Position numbers and translations under genes: made by a program. A DNA stretch of 64,000 nt from Streptomyces tateyamensis. GTDB lineage: Bacteria > Actinomycetota > Actinomycetes > Streptomycetales > Streptomycetaceae. The stretch's first letter is position 1; the number at the start of each line of letters is the position of its first letter. This document shows positions 28,112 through 36,932 of the stretch, piece by piece. Location: positions 1 through 64,000 of the forward strand of contig NZ_PYBW01000047.1 of the NCBI RefSeq assembly GCF_003205575.1, read 5' to 3'. The notes under the pieces were generated by a model. That model did no database searches. It was not told where the DNA came from and was given only the letters and a program-made list of their open reading frames with translations.

Positions 28112-29040
28112 GCGTTGTAGGCGACCAGTTCCGCGTCGCCGTCGCGGTCGGCGGCCCGGTCGGTGCGGGTCGCCTGGCGCTGCTCGGACTTGGCCCACTG
28201 GAAGACCAGCGCGATCAGCACCACGGCGGTCGGGATCTCGCCGAACGCCCAGGTGATCCCGCCGGCCGTCTTCTGGTCGGCCATCAGGTCGGTGCCGGGC
28301 GGCGCGCCCGCGGCGTTGAAGGTGGTGACCAGCTGGGTGGTGGCCATCATCACCGCCACGCCGAAGAAGGCGTGGAACGGCATCCCCATGAACAGCTCCA
28401 AGATCCGCAGCACGTGGCCGGGCCGGTGCGGGCCCGGGTCCACGCCCATGATCGGCCAGAAGAAGAGCAGGCCGGCCCCGAGGAAGTGGACCATCATTCC
28501 CAGGTGGCCGATCCGCGACTGCATCAGGTTGTCGAAGATCGGGGTGAAGTAGAGGCCGTACAGGCTCGCGATGAAGAGCGGGATGGTGAAGGCGGGGTGG
28601 GAGACCACCTTGACGTACCGGCTGTGCAGCAGTGCCACCAGCAGCTCGCGCGGCCCGCGCGGGCGGCCCTTGCCGGCCGGGTGCAGCGCGCGCAGCGACA
28701 GCGTGATCGGCGCGCCGAGCAGCAGCAGGATCGGCGCCAGCATGCTGAGCACCATGTGCTGGATCATGTGCGCGCTGAACAGCACCATGCCGTAGTCGTT
28801 CAGCCCGGAGCAGGTGACGGCGATCACCGTCAGCACGCCGAGCACCCAGGCGATGCTGCGGCCCACCGGCCAGGAGTCGCCGCGCCGCAGCAGCCGGACC
28901 ACGCCCGTGCCGTACAGGCCCAGCGCCAGCAGGCTGCCGAGCAGGAAGGGCCAGTCGGGGGACCAGGCGAGCACCGAGTGCAGCGAGAACGGGCCGAGCA
29001 TCCCGCCCCCGTGGTGGTGCATCCCCGTCATGCCGTCCAT
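28060..29040 (-). CDS. CtaG-like cytochrome c oxidase assembly membrane protein
   Basis: The 326-residue protein has an N-terminal His/Met-rich segment (MTGMHHHGGGML) that may bind copper, then about seven membrane segments with the conserved HMIQHMVLSMLAPILLLLGAP and GHLGMMVHFLGAGLLFFWP. It belongs to the caa3-type CtaG family, linked to copper insertion in cytochrome c oxidase. The ATG at 29040 is chosen because upstream sequence is compositionally non-coding. The cytoplasmic tail is charged. Confidence 0.88.
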   Translation of the reverse strand: MDGMTGMHHHGGGMLGPFSLHSVLAWSPDWPFLLGSLLALGLYGTGVVRLLRRGDSWPVGRSIAWVLGVLTVIAVTCSGLNDYGMVLFSAHMIQHMVLSMLAPILLLLGAPITLSLRALHPAGKGRPRGPRELLVALLHSRYVKVVSHPAFTIPLFIASLYGLYFTPIFDNLMQSRIGHLGMMVHFLGAGLLFFWPIMGVDPGPHRPGHVLRILELFMGMPFHAFFGVAVMMATTQLVTTFNAAGAPPGTDLMADQKTAGGITWAFGEIPTAVVLIALVFQWAKSEQRQATRTDRAADRDGDAELVAYNAYLASLDKRGNRPAQAG

Positions 29041-29147
29041 CGGCGGTCCCGCTTTCCCTCGTGCCCGGGGACGACCGGTGCCGCCGCGGGTCCGGTTCGT
29101 CCGTTTTTCGGGCTCCACACTACGGGCGCCCCGGGGCCTCCGGACGC

Positions 29148-29168
29148 GCGGGGGCCCCGGGCCCCCGC
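29148..29168. terminator. Hairpin terminator after the secreted Ig-domain protein gene
   Basis: GCGGGGGCCC-C-GGGCCCCCGC is a perfect 10-bp stem 42 bases past the stop of the minus-strand gene ending at 29210. Confidence 0.65.
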
Positions 29169-29209
29169 CGGGTGGCGGGAGCTCGGGGCTCAGGGGCACC
29201 GCTCGTGGG

Positions 29210-31099
29210 TCAGGAGACGTTGAGCGCGGTGTCGTCGACCACGAAGCTGGTCTGCAGCGAGGAGTCCTCGGTGCCGGTGAACTTCAGGGTGACGGACTTG
29301 CCGGCGTAGGAGGAGAGGTCGAAGGACTTCTGCACGTAGCCGGTGGCGGCGTTGACGTTGGAGTAGGTGGCCAGGGTGGTGGTGTTGGCGGCCACGGTCA
29401 GCTTGTCGTAGGCGGTCGAACCGGTCTCGGCGGTGTCGATGTGCAGCCAGAAGCTGAAGGTGGCGTGGCAGCCGGCCGGGATGGTGACGGTCTGGGACAG
29501 GGTGTCGGTGTGGGCGGAGCCGTAGCCGTTCATCCAGGCCTTCCAGGACCCGCTGTGGGCGGCCTCGGAGGAGCTGTTGTCGATGACGCCGGCGGAGGCG
29601 GTCCACGGGGCGGCGCTACCGGTCTCGAAGCCGGCGTTGCCGAGCAGCTGGCCGGCGGTGCAGCCGCCGCCACCGGCGGGGTTGATGGTCCAGGAGAAGC
29701 TGGCCGAGCCGCTCGCGTTGGTGGTGTCCTTCGCGGTGACGGTGACCGAGGAGGTGCCCGCGGTGGTCGGGGTGCCGGAGATCAGGCCGGAGGAGGCGTT
29801 GATCGACAGGCCGGCCGGCAGGCCGGTGGCCGAGTAGGTCAGGGTCTGGCCGGAGGCCGAGTCACTCGCGGTGACCTGCAGGCTGGCCGCGGTGCCCACG
29901 GTGCCGGTCTGGCTGCCCGGGTTGTTCACGGTGACCGTGTTGCCCTGCGAGCCGCCGCCCACGATCGGGTGCGAGATGGCGCAGGAGTTGGTGTCGTTGG
30001 ACCAGCTGGCCTGCTCCGAGTAGGTCCCGAAGGAGCCGAAGGAGATGTTGGCCGCGCCGCCCGCGGTGCCCGGGGAGAGCCAGGCGCACTCGTCGGAGTT
30101 CTCCTGGCCGTTGTACGAGCTGCCGGAGACGTGGTTGGTCCAGCCGCCCGCCGGGTTCTGGTCGGAGAGCGTCTCGTGCCACTCGTGGCCCAGGGTCATC
30201 GTCCAACCGTCGAGCGTCCCGGGGGAGTTGACGAAGCCGACGCCGCAGCCCGCGCCCGAGTCCATGTTGTACGGCTGGTTGGAGAAGGCGAAGTCGCCCA
30301 CGTCCGAGCTGACCGCGCCGCCGGTGAGGGTGGAGTCACCGTTGTAGTCGTGCCAGGCGCAGTACTGGCCCTGGTAGTTGTCCGGGTTGGTGCCGTGCGG
30401 CGACAGGATCACGTAGTACGCGTGCCGGTTCGAGGCCGCCGTGGTGTTGCCGAAGTGGTGCGCCGCGTTCAGCGCCTCCTGGCCGAGCTGGTGGCCACTG
30501 GCCGCGGACGGCGAGGCGGCCGAGTTGTCGTACCAGACACCGGCCAGTACGCCACCGCTCTGGTACGGGATGAAGTTGGCGTTGCTCGGGCAGCTGACCG
30601 CGCCGGAGGCCACGTTCGGGCCGTCGCACCACTGGGTCAGCTCGGCCGACCAGAGCTCGTTGTTGGTGCCGATGCCCTTGAACATCTGCTGGGCGGCACC
30701 GGCGGCGCCGGCCGAGTCGCCGGAGAACTTCGCGTTGCCGTTGGCATCGGTGCTCTGGGTGCCCCACTGGTTACCGTAGAACACCAGGTAAACCTGGGAC
30801 TTGGCGCCGCTCATGACGCCGATGCCGTCGATCCCGCCGCCGTAGGACAGGGTCTGCGGGCCGGTGGCCGCGTGCGGGGCCGGCATCGAGGCGAGTGACT
30901 CGTTGATCCGGTTCTGCTTGTCGATGGTCGGCATCACGTGCTGACTGTGGTTCGTCGAAGCCGAGTTGGTCACTGCGGTGCCGGTCTGCGCGACCGCCTG
31001 GGGTGCGGCGAAGGCGAGCATGGCGCCGGTGACGAGCGACAGCGATGCGAGGCCGGTCATGGCTACTCGTGCCGCGCCGCGGAAACGGGGGGTGCCCAT
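29210..31099 (-). CDS. Secreted Ig-domain protein with metalloprotease-like motif
   Basis: This 629-residue protein starts with a Sec signal peptide ending near VAQTG (residue 39). Residues 40 to about 375 form an extracellular domain containing [20 protein letters not shown], similar to the HE-x(4,5)-SD segments of some actinobacterial exported peptidase-like proteins but not a true HExxH. A cadherin-like putative Ig domain follows ([13 protein letters not shown] to [11 protein letters not shown]), and a C-terminal beta-sandwich resembling a carbohydrate- or protein-binding jelly roll (about 485-629). It is Asn/Ser/Gly-rich as secreted proteins are. Enzymatic activity is possible but not proven. 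Confidence 0.75.
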   Translation of the reverse strand: MGTPRFRGAARVAMTGLASLSLVTGAMLAFAAPQAVAQTGTAVTNSASTNHSQHVMPTIDKQNRINESLASMPAPHAATGPQTLSYGGGIDGIGVMSGAKSQVYLVFYGNQWGTQSTDANGNAKFSGDSAGAAGAAQQMFKGIGTNNELWSAELTQWCDGPNVASGAVSCPSNANFIPYQSGGVLAGVWYDNSAASPSAASGHQLGQEALNAAHHFGNTTAASNRHAYYVILSPHGTNPDNYQGQYCAWHDYNGDSTLTGGAVSSDVGDFAFSNQPYNMDSGAGCGVGFVNSPGTLDGWTMTLGHEWHETLSDQNPAGGWTNHVSGSSYNGQENSDECAWLSPGTAGGAANISFGSFGTYSEQASWSNDTNSCAISHPIVGGGSQGNTVTVNNPGSQTGTVGTAASLQVTASDSASGQTLTYSATGLPAGLSINASSGLISGTPTTAGTSSVTVTAKDTTNASGSASFSWTINPAGGGGCTAGQLLGNAGFETGSAAPWTASAGVIDNSSSEAAHSGSWKAWMNGYGSAHTDTLSQTVTIPAGCHATFSFWLHIDTAETGSTAYDKLTVAANTTTLATYSNVNAATGYVQKSFDLSSYAGKSVTLKFTGTEDSSLQTSFVVDDTALNVS

Positions 31100-31404
31100 G
31101 GTGTGGGGGGTTCCTCTCTCCTGCCGATCGCCCCGCGCCGGTCGGCGCGGGCGGGGTCGGATGCGTGGGACAGGACGACGGGCGCACCAGTGGTGCGGAC
31201 CGGAGGTGACTGCAGGGCGCGGGAGCGGAGAGCAACGGAGAAAGCACAGCGCTCTCGTCCTGCTCCGGTGGGGGAGTGGTACCTGCCGTGCCGAAACGCA
31301 CGGTTTCTTACGGTCTGACAGGTGGTGCGCCGTTCGCTGCGGTGAAGCAAACCAGAGTTGGCGAAGCCCGGTCAACGGTGCGGACGGGCTTTTCGTCTAC
31401 CGAC

Positions 31405-31418
31405 CGACCGATCGGTCG
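31405..31418. promoter_or_regulatory. Perfect palindrome, candidate TetR-type operator
   Basis: CGACCGATCGGTCG is fully self-complementary and embedded in ACCGACCGATCGGTCGAGA. It lies about 300 bases upstream of the secreted-protein start. No TetR gene is adjacent. Confidence 0.35.
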
Positions 31419-31628
31419 AGACGATCTCGGACAGACCGGGCCGAGGGGGCGGGTTCCGGACCATCCTGAGATGGCGTTAAACCCGCCTGGCGCGGAGTGA
31501 ATCGGTGCCCGAGAATGTCACGCCGCCGGCCGGGTCGCCGGGCCGCACAGCTGCGGTCCGACCCCGCAGCCCCGCGGCGGGGTCGGCCCCCAGCACCGTG
31601 ACGGCGCCGCCGGGATCCAGCCAGACGC

Positions 31629-31645
31629 GCTTGCCTCCGGCAAGC
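31629..31645. terminator. Small hairpin after the P450 gene
   Basis: GCTTGCC-TCC-GGCAAGC, a perfect 7-bp stem, lies 33 bases past the P450 stop on the minus strand. It is short, so termination is uncertain. Confidence 0.4.
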
Positions 31646-31677
31646 CGAACCTGACGGGTTTTCGCGGCGGCGGTTCG

Positions 31678-32907
31678 TCAGCGCCCCCAGCGCACCGGCA
31701 GCGCCACCGGCCCGCGGGTGATCCCGTACGGGTGCCAGCTCAGTTCCTCCACCGGGACCGCCAGCTCCAGGTCCGGGAACCGGCGCAGCAGCGTGCCGAC
31801 GGCGACCTCGCCCTCCAGCCGGGCCAGCGGGGCGCCCAGGCAGTAGTGGATGCCGTGGCCGAACGAGACGTGCCGCGGGTCGGGCCGGGTCACGTCCAGC
31901 ACGTCCCCGCCCTCGACGTCGCGCCCGGCCGCGGTCAGGCCGAGCTGGACCACGTCGCCGCGCCGGATCTTCGTCCCGGCCAGCTCCAGGTCCTCGGCGG
32001 CGAACCGGAACGGGGCGAACTCCACCGGGGCGTCGAAGCGCAGGAACTCCTCGACCGCGCCAGGCAGCAGCGCCGGGTCGGCCCGCAGCAGCTCGGCCTG
32101 CTCGGGGTGGGTGAGCAGCGCGAGCGCGGCATTGGCCAGCAGGTTGACCGTGGTGTCGTGCCCGGCCACCACCAGCAGTGCGGCGGTGCCCAGCAGTTCG
32201 ACGTCGGACAGCCGCCCGTCCTGCTCGTCGTTGACCGCGACCAGCGCCGAGAGCAGGCCCTCGTCCGGCTCTGCCCGCTTGGCGTCCAGCAGTCGGGCGA
32301 GGTAGTCGCTGAGCTTCTGCGCCCCCTCGCGCTGCAGGTGCACCGGAGCGGTGATCGCCTCGTGCGACCAGCTGCGGAAGTCCTCGCGGTGCTCCTCGGG
32401 CACCCCGAGCAGCTCGCAGATCACCGTCATCGGCAGCGGGCCGGCGAAGGCGGCCACCAGGTCCGCCTGCCCGGCCGGGGCCATCGCGTCCAGCAGCCGG
32501 TCGGTGATCTCCTGCACCCGCGGGCGCAGCAGCTCGGTGCGGCGGCCGGTGAAGGCGCCCGCCACCAGCTTGCGCAGCCGGGTGTGGTGCGGCGGATCGG
32601 CGGTCAGCATGTTGCCGCCGAAGCCGCTGCCCGGCTTGTTGCCGGTGAACCCGATGGCGTCCAGCGCCTCCTGGGCGGTGGCGGCGTCCTTGACCAGCGC
32701 CGGGTGGACGGCCGCCTCCCGGACCGCCTGTTGCCCCACCACCAGCCAGACCTCCAGGCCGCTGGGCTGGCGCACCCGCTGCACCGGCCCGGCGGCCCGC
32801 AGCCGCTGGTAGTGCTGGTGCGCGGTGCTGCGGAACTCGGGGGAGATGGTGGCGGCTATCGGGCAGCCGCCGGCCGAGCCGGCGTCAGGAGTACTCACAG
32901 TGTCCAT
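31678..32907 (-). CDS. Cytochrome P450
   Basis: The 409-residue soluble P450 has the I-helix AGHDTTVN, the ExxR motif EEFLR and the heme-binding FGHGIHYCLGAPLARLE with its cysteine ligand. ADPPHHTRLRKLV is the C-helix. The class is CYP105/107-like by motif, but I cannot place the subfamily. No ferredoxin gene is adjacent, so redox partners come from elsewhere. A possible -10 TACAGT (32914-32919) lies seven bases upstream of the ATG, which would make the mRNA leaderless or nearly so. Confidence 0.93.
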   Translation of the reverse strand: MDTVSTPDAGSAGGCPIAATISPEFRSTAHQHYQRLRAAGPVQRVRQPSGLEVWLVVGQQAVREAAVHPALVKDAATAQEALDAIGFTGNKPGSGFGGNMLTADPPHHTRLRKLVAGAFTGRRTELLRPRVQEITDRLLDAMAPAGQADLVAAFAGPLPMTVICELLGVPEEHREDFRSWSHEAITAPVHLQREGAQKLSDYLARLLDAKRAEPDEGLLSALVAVNDEQDGRLSDVELLGTAALLVVAGHDTTVNLLANAALALLTHPEQAELLRADPALLPGAVEEFLRFDAPVEFAPFRFAAEDLELAGTKIRRGDVVQLGLTAAGRDVEGGDVLDVTRPDPRHVSFGHGIHYCLGAPLARLEGEVAVGTLLRRFPDLELAVPVEELSWHPYGITRGPVALPVRWGR

Positions 32908-32985
32908 GGGGGCACTGTAATCCGTCGGTGCGTCAGCTCTCTTGCGAAACCAGGGTGTTCGCGTTCCGCCGGCCGGCCGCCGGAT

Positions 32986-33008
32986 GCCCCGCCGCAGGTC
33001 GGCGGGGC
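32986..33008. terminator. Hairpin terminator after pfkA
   Basis: GCCCCGCCG-caggt-CGGCGGGGC is a perfect 9-bp stem 21 bases beyond the pfkA stop. Confidence 0.75.
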
Positions 33009-33029
33009 GTCCGAAGGCTCGCGCGGCCG

Positions 33030-34055
33030 TCAGATGACGGTCTCGGCCTCGACGTAGCGGTCGGCCGGCACGGTCTTCAGGTCCGCGACCGCCTCGCCCA
33101 GCGGGACCAGGTTGATCTGGGTGCCCTGCAACGCGGTGATGTGGCCGAAGGCACCCTTGTGCGCGGCCTCCACCGCGTGCCAGCCGAACCGGGTGGCCAG
33201 CACCCGGTCGTAGGCGGTCGGGGTGCCGCCGCGCTGGGTGTGGCCCAGGATCACCGGGCGGGCCTCCTTGCCCAGGCGGTGCTCCAGTTCGCCGGAGAGC
33301 TGGGTGGCGATGCCGGTGAACCGCTCGTGGCCGTAGATGTCCCGGGTGCCCTCCTCCCAGTGCATGGTGCCGGGCTCCGGCTTGGCGCCCTCGGCGCAGA
33401 CCACGATGGCGAACTTCTTGCCGCGCTCGAAGCGCTCCCGGACCACCTCGGTGAGCTTGTCGATGTGGAACGGGCGCTCCGGCACCACGATCGCGTGGGC
33501 GCCGGCCGCCATGCCCGCGTTGAGCGCGATCCAGCCGGTGTGACGGCCCATCACCTCGACCACCATGACCCGCTGGTGCGACTCGGCGGTGGTCTTCAGC
33601 CGGTCCAGCGCCTCGGTGGCCACCGAGACGGCGGTGTCGAAGCCGAAGGTGACGTCGGTGCAGGCGATGTCGTTGTCGATGGTCTTCGGCACGCCGACCA
33701 CCGGCAGGCCCGCGTCGCTCATCAGCTTGGCGGCCTTCAGGGTGCCCTCGCCGCCGATCGGGATCACGGCGTCGATGCCCAGGTCGGCGCAGTACTTCTT
33801 GGCCCGCTCGACCCCGTCGCGCAGGTGGCTGGGCTGGACCCGGGACGAGCCCAGGATGGTGCCGCCCTGGGCGAGGATGCCGCTGACCGAGTCGAGGGTC
33901 AGCGGGCGGTGGACGCCCTCCAGGAGACCGCGCCAGCCGTCCTGGAAACCGATCACCTCGTCGCCGTGGTCGACCACCCCCCGGTGGACCACGGAGCGGA
34001 TCACGGCGTTCAGGCCGGGGCAGTCGCCACCGCTGGTCAGCACACCAATACGCAT
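33030..34055 (-). CDS. pfkA: 6-phosphofructokinase
   Basis: The 341-residue protein has the PFK signatures LTSGGDCPGLNAVIR, PIGGEGTLKAA, PKTIDNDI and MGRHTGWIAL. The residues GGEGT replace the GGDGS of ATP-dependent enzymes; the Asp-to-Glu/Gly region determines ATP or PPi use and would need checking. It phosphorylates fructose 6-phosphate in glycolysis. ATG 34055 begins the conserved MRIGVLT. Confidence 0.95.
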   Translation of the reverse strand: MRIGVLTSGGDCPGLNAVIRSVVHRGVVDHGDEVIGFQDGWRGLLEGVHRPLTLDSVSGILAQGGTILGSSRVQPSHLRDGVERAKKYCADLGIDAVIPIGGEGTLKAAKLMSDAGLPVVGVPKTIDNDIACTDVTFGFDTAVSVATEALDRLKTTAESHQRVMVVEVMGRHTGWIALNAGMAAGAHAIVVPERPFHIDKLTEVVRERFERGKKFAIVVCAEGAKPEPGTMHWEEGTRDIYGHERFTGIATQLSGELEHRLGKEARPVILGHTQRGGTPTAYDRVLATRFGWHAVEAAHKGAFGHITALQGTQINLVPLGEAVADLKTVPADRYVEAETVI

Positions 34056-34314
34056 CTGTCTCTGCAACTCCCCTGGGGGCACCGCCAGCCGCTGGGCCGG
34101 CGGTAGAACCGGACAGCCGGACCACCGCCTGGTGAGGGCGGGACCAGATAACGGACATTCAACCCGAATCTGATCGTAACTACCCGCACCTCCGGCCAGG
34201 TGGCGGGCAGGCGCGGGGGCGGCGTCGTCGGCGCGCCCGCGCGGTTTTTCAGCCGGTTGCCGAGGAGGGTGTGCATCCGGTGTAGCTCATTGTGGTACTT
34301 CTGCGCCGGCCCGG

Positions 34315-34352
34315 CTCCCGGCGCCGGATGTTGGACATCCGGGCGCCGGGAG
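34315..34352. terminator. Hairpin terminator after the murT-gatD operon
   Basis: A 17-bp stem with one bulged G (34315-34331 with 34335-34352, loop TGG) lies 18 bases past the gatD stop. Confidence 0.85.
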
Positions 34353-34370
34353 AAGTTCACCGGTCGGGCG

Positions 34371-35423
34371 TCAGGCGGGCTGCCGGGTGGCGGCGATCCG
34401 CTCGGCGCGCAGCGCGTCGTACCAGGTGGTGTCGGCCGGCGGCAGCGCGTTCACGTCCAGCGCCAGCTTGATCAGCAGGTCGGCCACGGCGGGGTTGCGG
34501 GCCATCACCGGGCCGTGCAGGTAGGTGCCGAAGACGGTGTCCCGCCAGGCGCCCTCGGTGCGGCTGCCGTCGCCGTTGCCGCCGCCCGCGGTGACCTGGG
34601 CCAGCGGTGCCACGCCCTGGCCCAGGTGGGTCACGCCCTGGTGGTTCTCGAACCCGGTCAGGGTGGGCAGGTTCAGCCGCGGGTCCGGCTCGGCCAGCAC
34701 GTCGCCGACGCTGCGCGCGCCCTCGCCGCGGGTGGACCAGACGTCCAGCAGGCCCAGGCCCGGCTCGCGCTGGCCCAGGTCGTTGATGAACTCGTGGCCC
34801 AGGATCTGGTAGCCCGCGCAGACCGAGAAGACGATCGCACCGTTGTCCACCGCGCGCGGCAGGCCCGAGTCCTGGCGCAGCCGCTCGGCGGCCAGCCGCT
34901 GCGGGCGGTCCTCGCCGCCGCCGATCAGGTAGATGTCACCGCTGGTCGGCACCGGCTGGTCGGAGCGCACGTCGATCCGCTGCACGTTCAGCCCGCGCTG
35001 GCGGGCCCGGCGCTCGACCACCAGGGCGTTGCCCCGGTCGCCGTAGGTGCTGAGCAGGTCGGGGTAGATCCAGACCAGCCGCAGGCTGCTTTCGCTCATC
35101 CGAGAAGGCCTTCCGTAACTCTGCTGCTGCTGCGGCTGCTGCTGCGCCGGCGGGGGCGGCGGCGCGGCGGGCTGGCCGTACGGCTGCGCGGGCGGCTGGC
35201 CGTAGGGCTGGCCCGGCTGGGGCTGGCCGTAGCCGGGCTGCGGCGGCTGCTGCTGCCCGTACCCGGGGTGGGGCTGGCCCGGCTGCTGCTGCCCGTACCC
35301 GGGCTGCGGCTGGCCCGGCTGCCCGTAGCCGGGCTGCTGCGGCTGCTGCCCGTGCCCCGGTATGGGCTGCTGCGGCTGCTGCGGGTAGCCCTGCGGGGGG
35401 CCGAAACCGTCGGGGGTGCTCAT
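34371..35423 (-). CDS. gatD: Lipid II isoglutaminyl synthase glutaminase subunit with disordered N-terminal extension
   Basis: The catalytic part begins at residue 109 (MSESSLRLVWIYPDLLSTYGD) and has the glutaminase cysteine in VFSVCAGYQILG and histidine in GTYLHGPVMARNP. GatD supplies ammonia to MurT, which amidates D-Glu of lipid II. The reading frame extends 108 residues upstream with PGYGQQ-type repeats rich in Pro, Gln, Gly and Tyr. The extension starts at ATG 35423, which overlaps the murT stop (ATGA), so it is probably translated. An internal start at 35099 preceded by GGAAGG could give a normal-length form. Confidence 0.9.
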   Translation of the reverse strand: MSTPDGFGPPQGYPQQPQQPIPGHGQQPQQPGYGQPGQPQPGYGQQQPGQPHPGYGQQQPPQPGYGQPQPGQPYGQPPAQPYGQPAAPPPPPAQQQPQQQQSYGRPSRMSESSLRLVWIYPDLLSTYGDRGNALVVERRARQRGLNVQRIDVRSDQPVPTSGDIYLIGGGEDRPQRLAAERLRQDSGLPRAVDNGAIVFSVCAGYQILGHEFINDLGQREPGLGLLDVWSTRGEGARSVGDVLAEPDPRLNLPTLTGFENHQGVTHLGQGVAPLAQVTAGGGNGDGSRTEGAWRDTVFGTYLHGPVMARNPAVADLLIKLALDVNALPPADTTWYDALRAERIAATRQPA

Positions 35424-36691
35424 CCGCCCGCCACCACCTTGCGCAGCTGCTGGAAGGCCGTGTAGTTGGCGATCGCCTCGATCCGCCCCGGCGGCGCCAT
35501 CCGGACCGCCTCCTCCAGCGTCTCCACCACGTGGAACTGGAGCCCGGCCACCTCCAGCCGGACCGCCAGGTCCAGCCGGCGCTGCCCCATCACGAAGATC
35601 GGGTGCCCGTGCAGCCGCTCGTAGTCCACGTCCCAGAGCCAGGAGGTGTCGGTGCCGTCCGCGTCGAGCGCGTTCACCGACAGCACCACCGGCGCCGGCG
35701 GGGCGTCGATCAGCGAGAAGGTCTCCAGCCAGCCGGCGGGGTTCTTGGCCAGCAGCAGCCGCACGTCGCGGCCCTGGTAGTTGACCACGTCGTAGCGGCC
35801 GGCCACCGCGGCCACCGACTGCATCCGCTCCAGCGCCACCTGCGGCGGCACACCGAAGACCGCGGCCACCGCGGCCGAGCTGGTCGCGTTGGCCAGGTTG
35901 GCCCGGCCCGGCAGCTGCAGCTGGATCGGCCAGGCGGCGCCGTTCGGGTCGATCACGTGGCTGCCCTGCAGCGCCCAGTGCGGCTGCGGGCGGCGGAAGC
36001 CGCAGTCCTGGCAGAACCAGTCGTCGCCCGGACGCTGCATCACACCGCCGCAGGACGGGCAGGACCAGGCGTCCTCCTTCCAGGCCTGACCGGCGGCCAC
36101 CCAGACCACCCGGCTGCAGGAGGAGGCGGCCCAGGTCACCAGCGGGTCGTCCGCGTTGGCGATGATCACGGCCTCGGTGTGCTGCAGGCCCTCGCGCCAG
36201 CGCTCGGCCAGCATCCGGGTCTCGGCGGCGCGGTCCAGCTGGTCGCGGGAGAGGTTGAGCAGCGCTATGGCCTTCGGCCTGGTGTCCCGGGCCACCCCGG
36301 CCAGGTACTTCTCGTCCACCTCGATCACGCCGTAGCGCGAGTCCGAGCCGCCGGCCAGGGCGGCGGTGATGCCGGCCGGCATGTTGGCGCCCAGCGCGTT
36401 GGAGACCACCGGGCCGGCCGCGCGCAGCGCCTCGGCGATCAGCCGGGTGGTGGTGGTCTTTCCGTTGGTGGCCGAGACCAGCACCACGTCGAGGTGCTCG
36501 GCCAGCCGGGCCAGCAGGTCGGGGTCGAGCTTGAGGGCGACCTTCCCGCCGATCACCGAGCCGCTGCCGCGGCCGACCGAACGGGAGGCGGCGGCGGCCA
36601 TCCGGCCCGCGGTGACGGCGAGCTTGGAGCGGGCGGGCAGTGAGGAGTCGCGCGCGCCGGTGGCCGCGGCCTCCGATCCGGTGCCTGGCAT
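35420..36691 (-). CDS. murT: Lipid II isoglutaminyl synthase Mur-ligase subunit
   Basis: The 423-residue Mur ligase-like protein has the ATP loop SATNGKTTTTR, a four-cysteine zinc ribbon (CPSCGG...CQDCGF) that is diagnostic of MurT, and a C-terminal DUF1727-type domain with WLWDVDYERL. With GatD it converts D-glutamate in the peptidoglycan stem to D-isoglutamine. GGAGGAA precedes ATG 36691. Confidence 0.96.
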   Translation of the reverse strand: MPGTGSEAAATGARDSSLPARSKLAVTAGRMAAAASRSVGRGSGSVIGGKVALKLDPDLLARLAEHLDVVLVSATNGKTTTTRLIAEALRAAGPVVSNALGANMPAGITAALAGGSDSRYGVIEVDEKYLAGVARDTRPKAIALLNLSRDQLDRAAETRMLAERWREGLQHTEAVIIANADDPLVTWAASSCSRVVWVAAGQAWKEDAWSCPSCGGVMQRPGDDWFCQDCGFRRPQPHWALQGSHVIDPNGAAWPIQLQLPGRANLANATSSAAVAAVFGVPPQVALERMQSVAAVAGRYDVVNYQGRDVRLLLAKNPAGWLETFSLIDAPPAPVVLSVNALDADGTDTSWLWDVDYERLHGHPIFVMGQRRLDLAVRLEVAGLQFHVVETLEEAVRMAPPGRIEAIANYTAFQQLRKVVAGG

Positions 36692-36881
36692 GCTCAGGGG
36701 TTCCTCCTCTGGCGAACGACCCCCCGGGACGGACGTCGGCGGCGGGCCGAGCCGGTCCACCGCGTCCGGACCGCCGGGTGGCGGGGACGGGCTCAGCCTA
36801 ACGGCTCCTCGCCACCGGGCCGAGTCGCGGGCCCCCGGTCCTGCGTGCTCAGCGTCCTGACGGCGGCCCAGGGACAGGCCT

Positions 36882-36910
36882 GGCGGCCGCCCCGGGTCGG
36901 GGCGGCCGCC
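36882..36910. terminator. Hairpin terminator after the ACT-GNAT gene
   Basis: GGCGGCCGCCCC pairs perfectly with GGGGCGGCCGCC around a 5-base loop, 22 bases beyond the stop at 36933. Confidence 0.88.
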
Positions 36911-36932
36911 GGGCGCACGACGGGGCGCGGGG

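Larger units (their letters stand above)
31100..31677. other. Intergenic region upstream of the secreted protein
   Basis: I see no convincing gene in these 578 bases. It holds the promoter of the secreted-protein gene, a perfect 14-bp palindrome CGACCGATCGGTCG (31405-31418) of the kind bound by TetR-family repressors, and a small hairpin near the P450 end. Confidence 0.6.

Noticed and set aside
30180-30200. HEWHE in the secreted protein as a true HExxH zinc motif
   Set aside because: The second His is at position 4, not 5, so it does not satisfy HExxH.
35101-35120. TTACGGAAG inside gatD as a sixth copy of the two-component motif
   Set aside because: Only nine bases match, the remainder of the motif is missing and its distance to a start does not fit the others.
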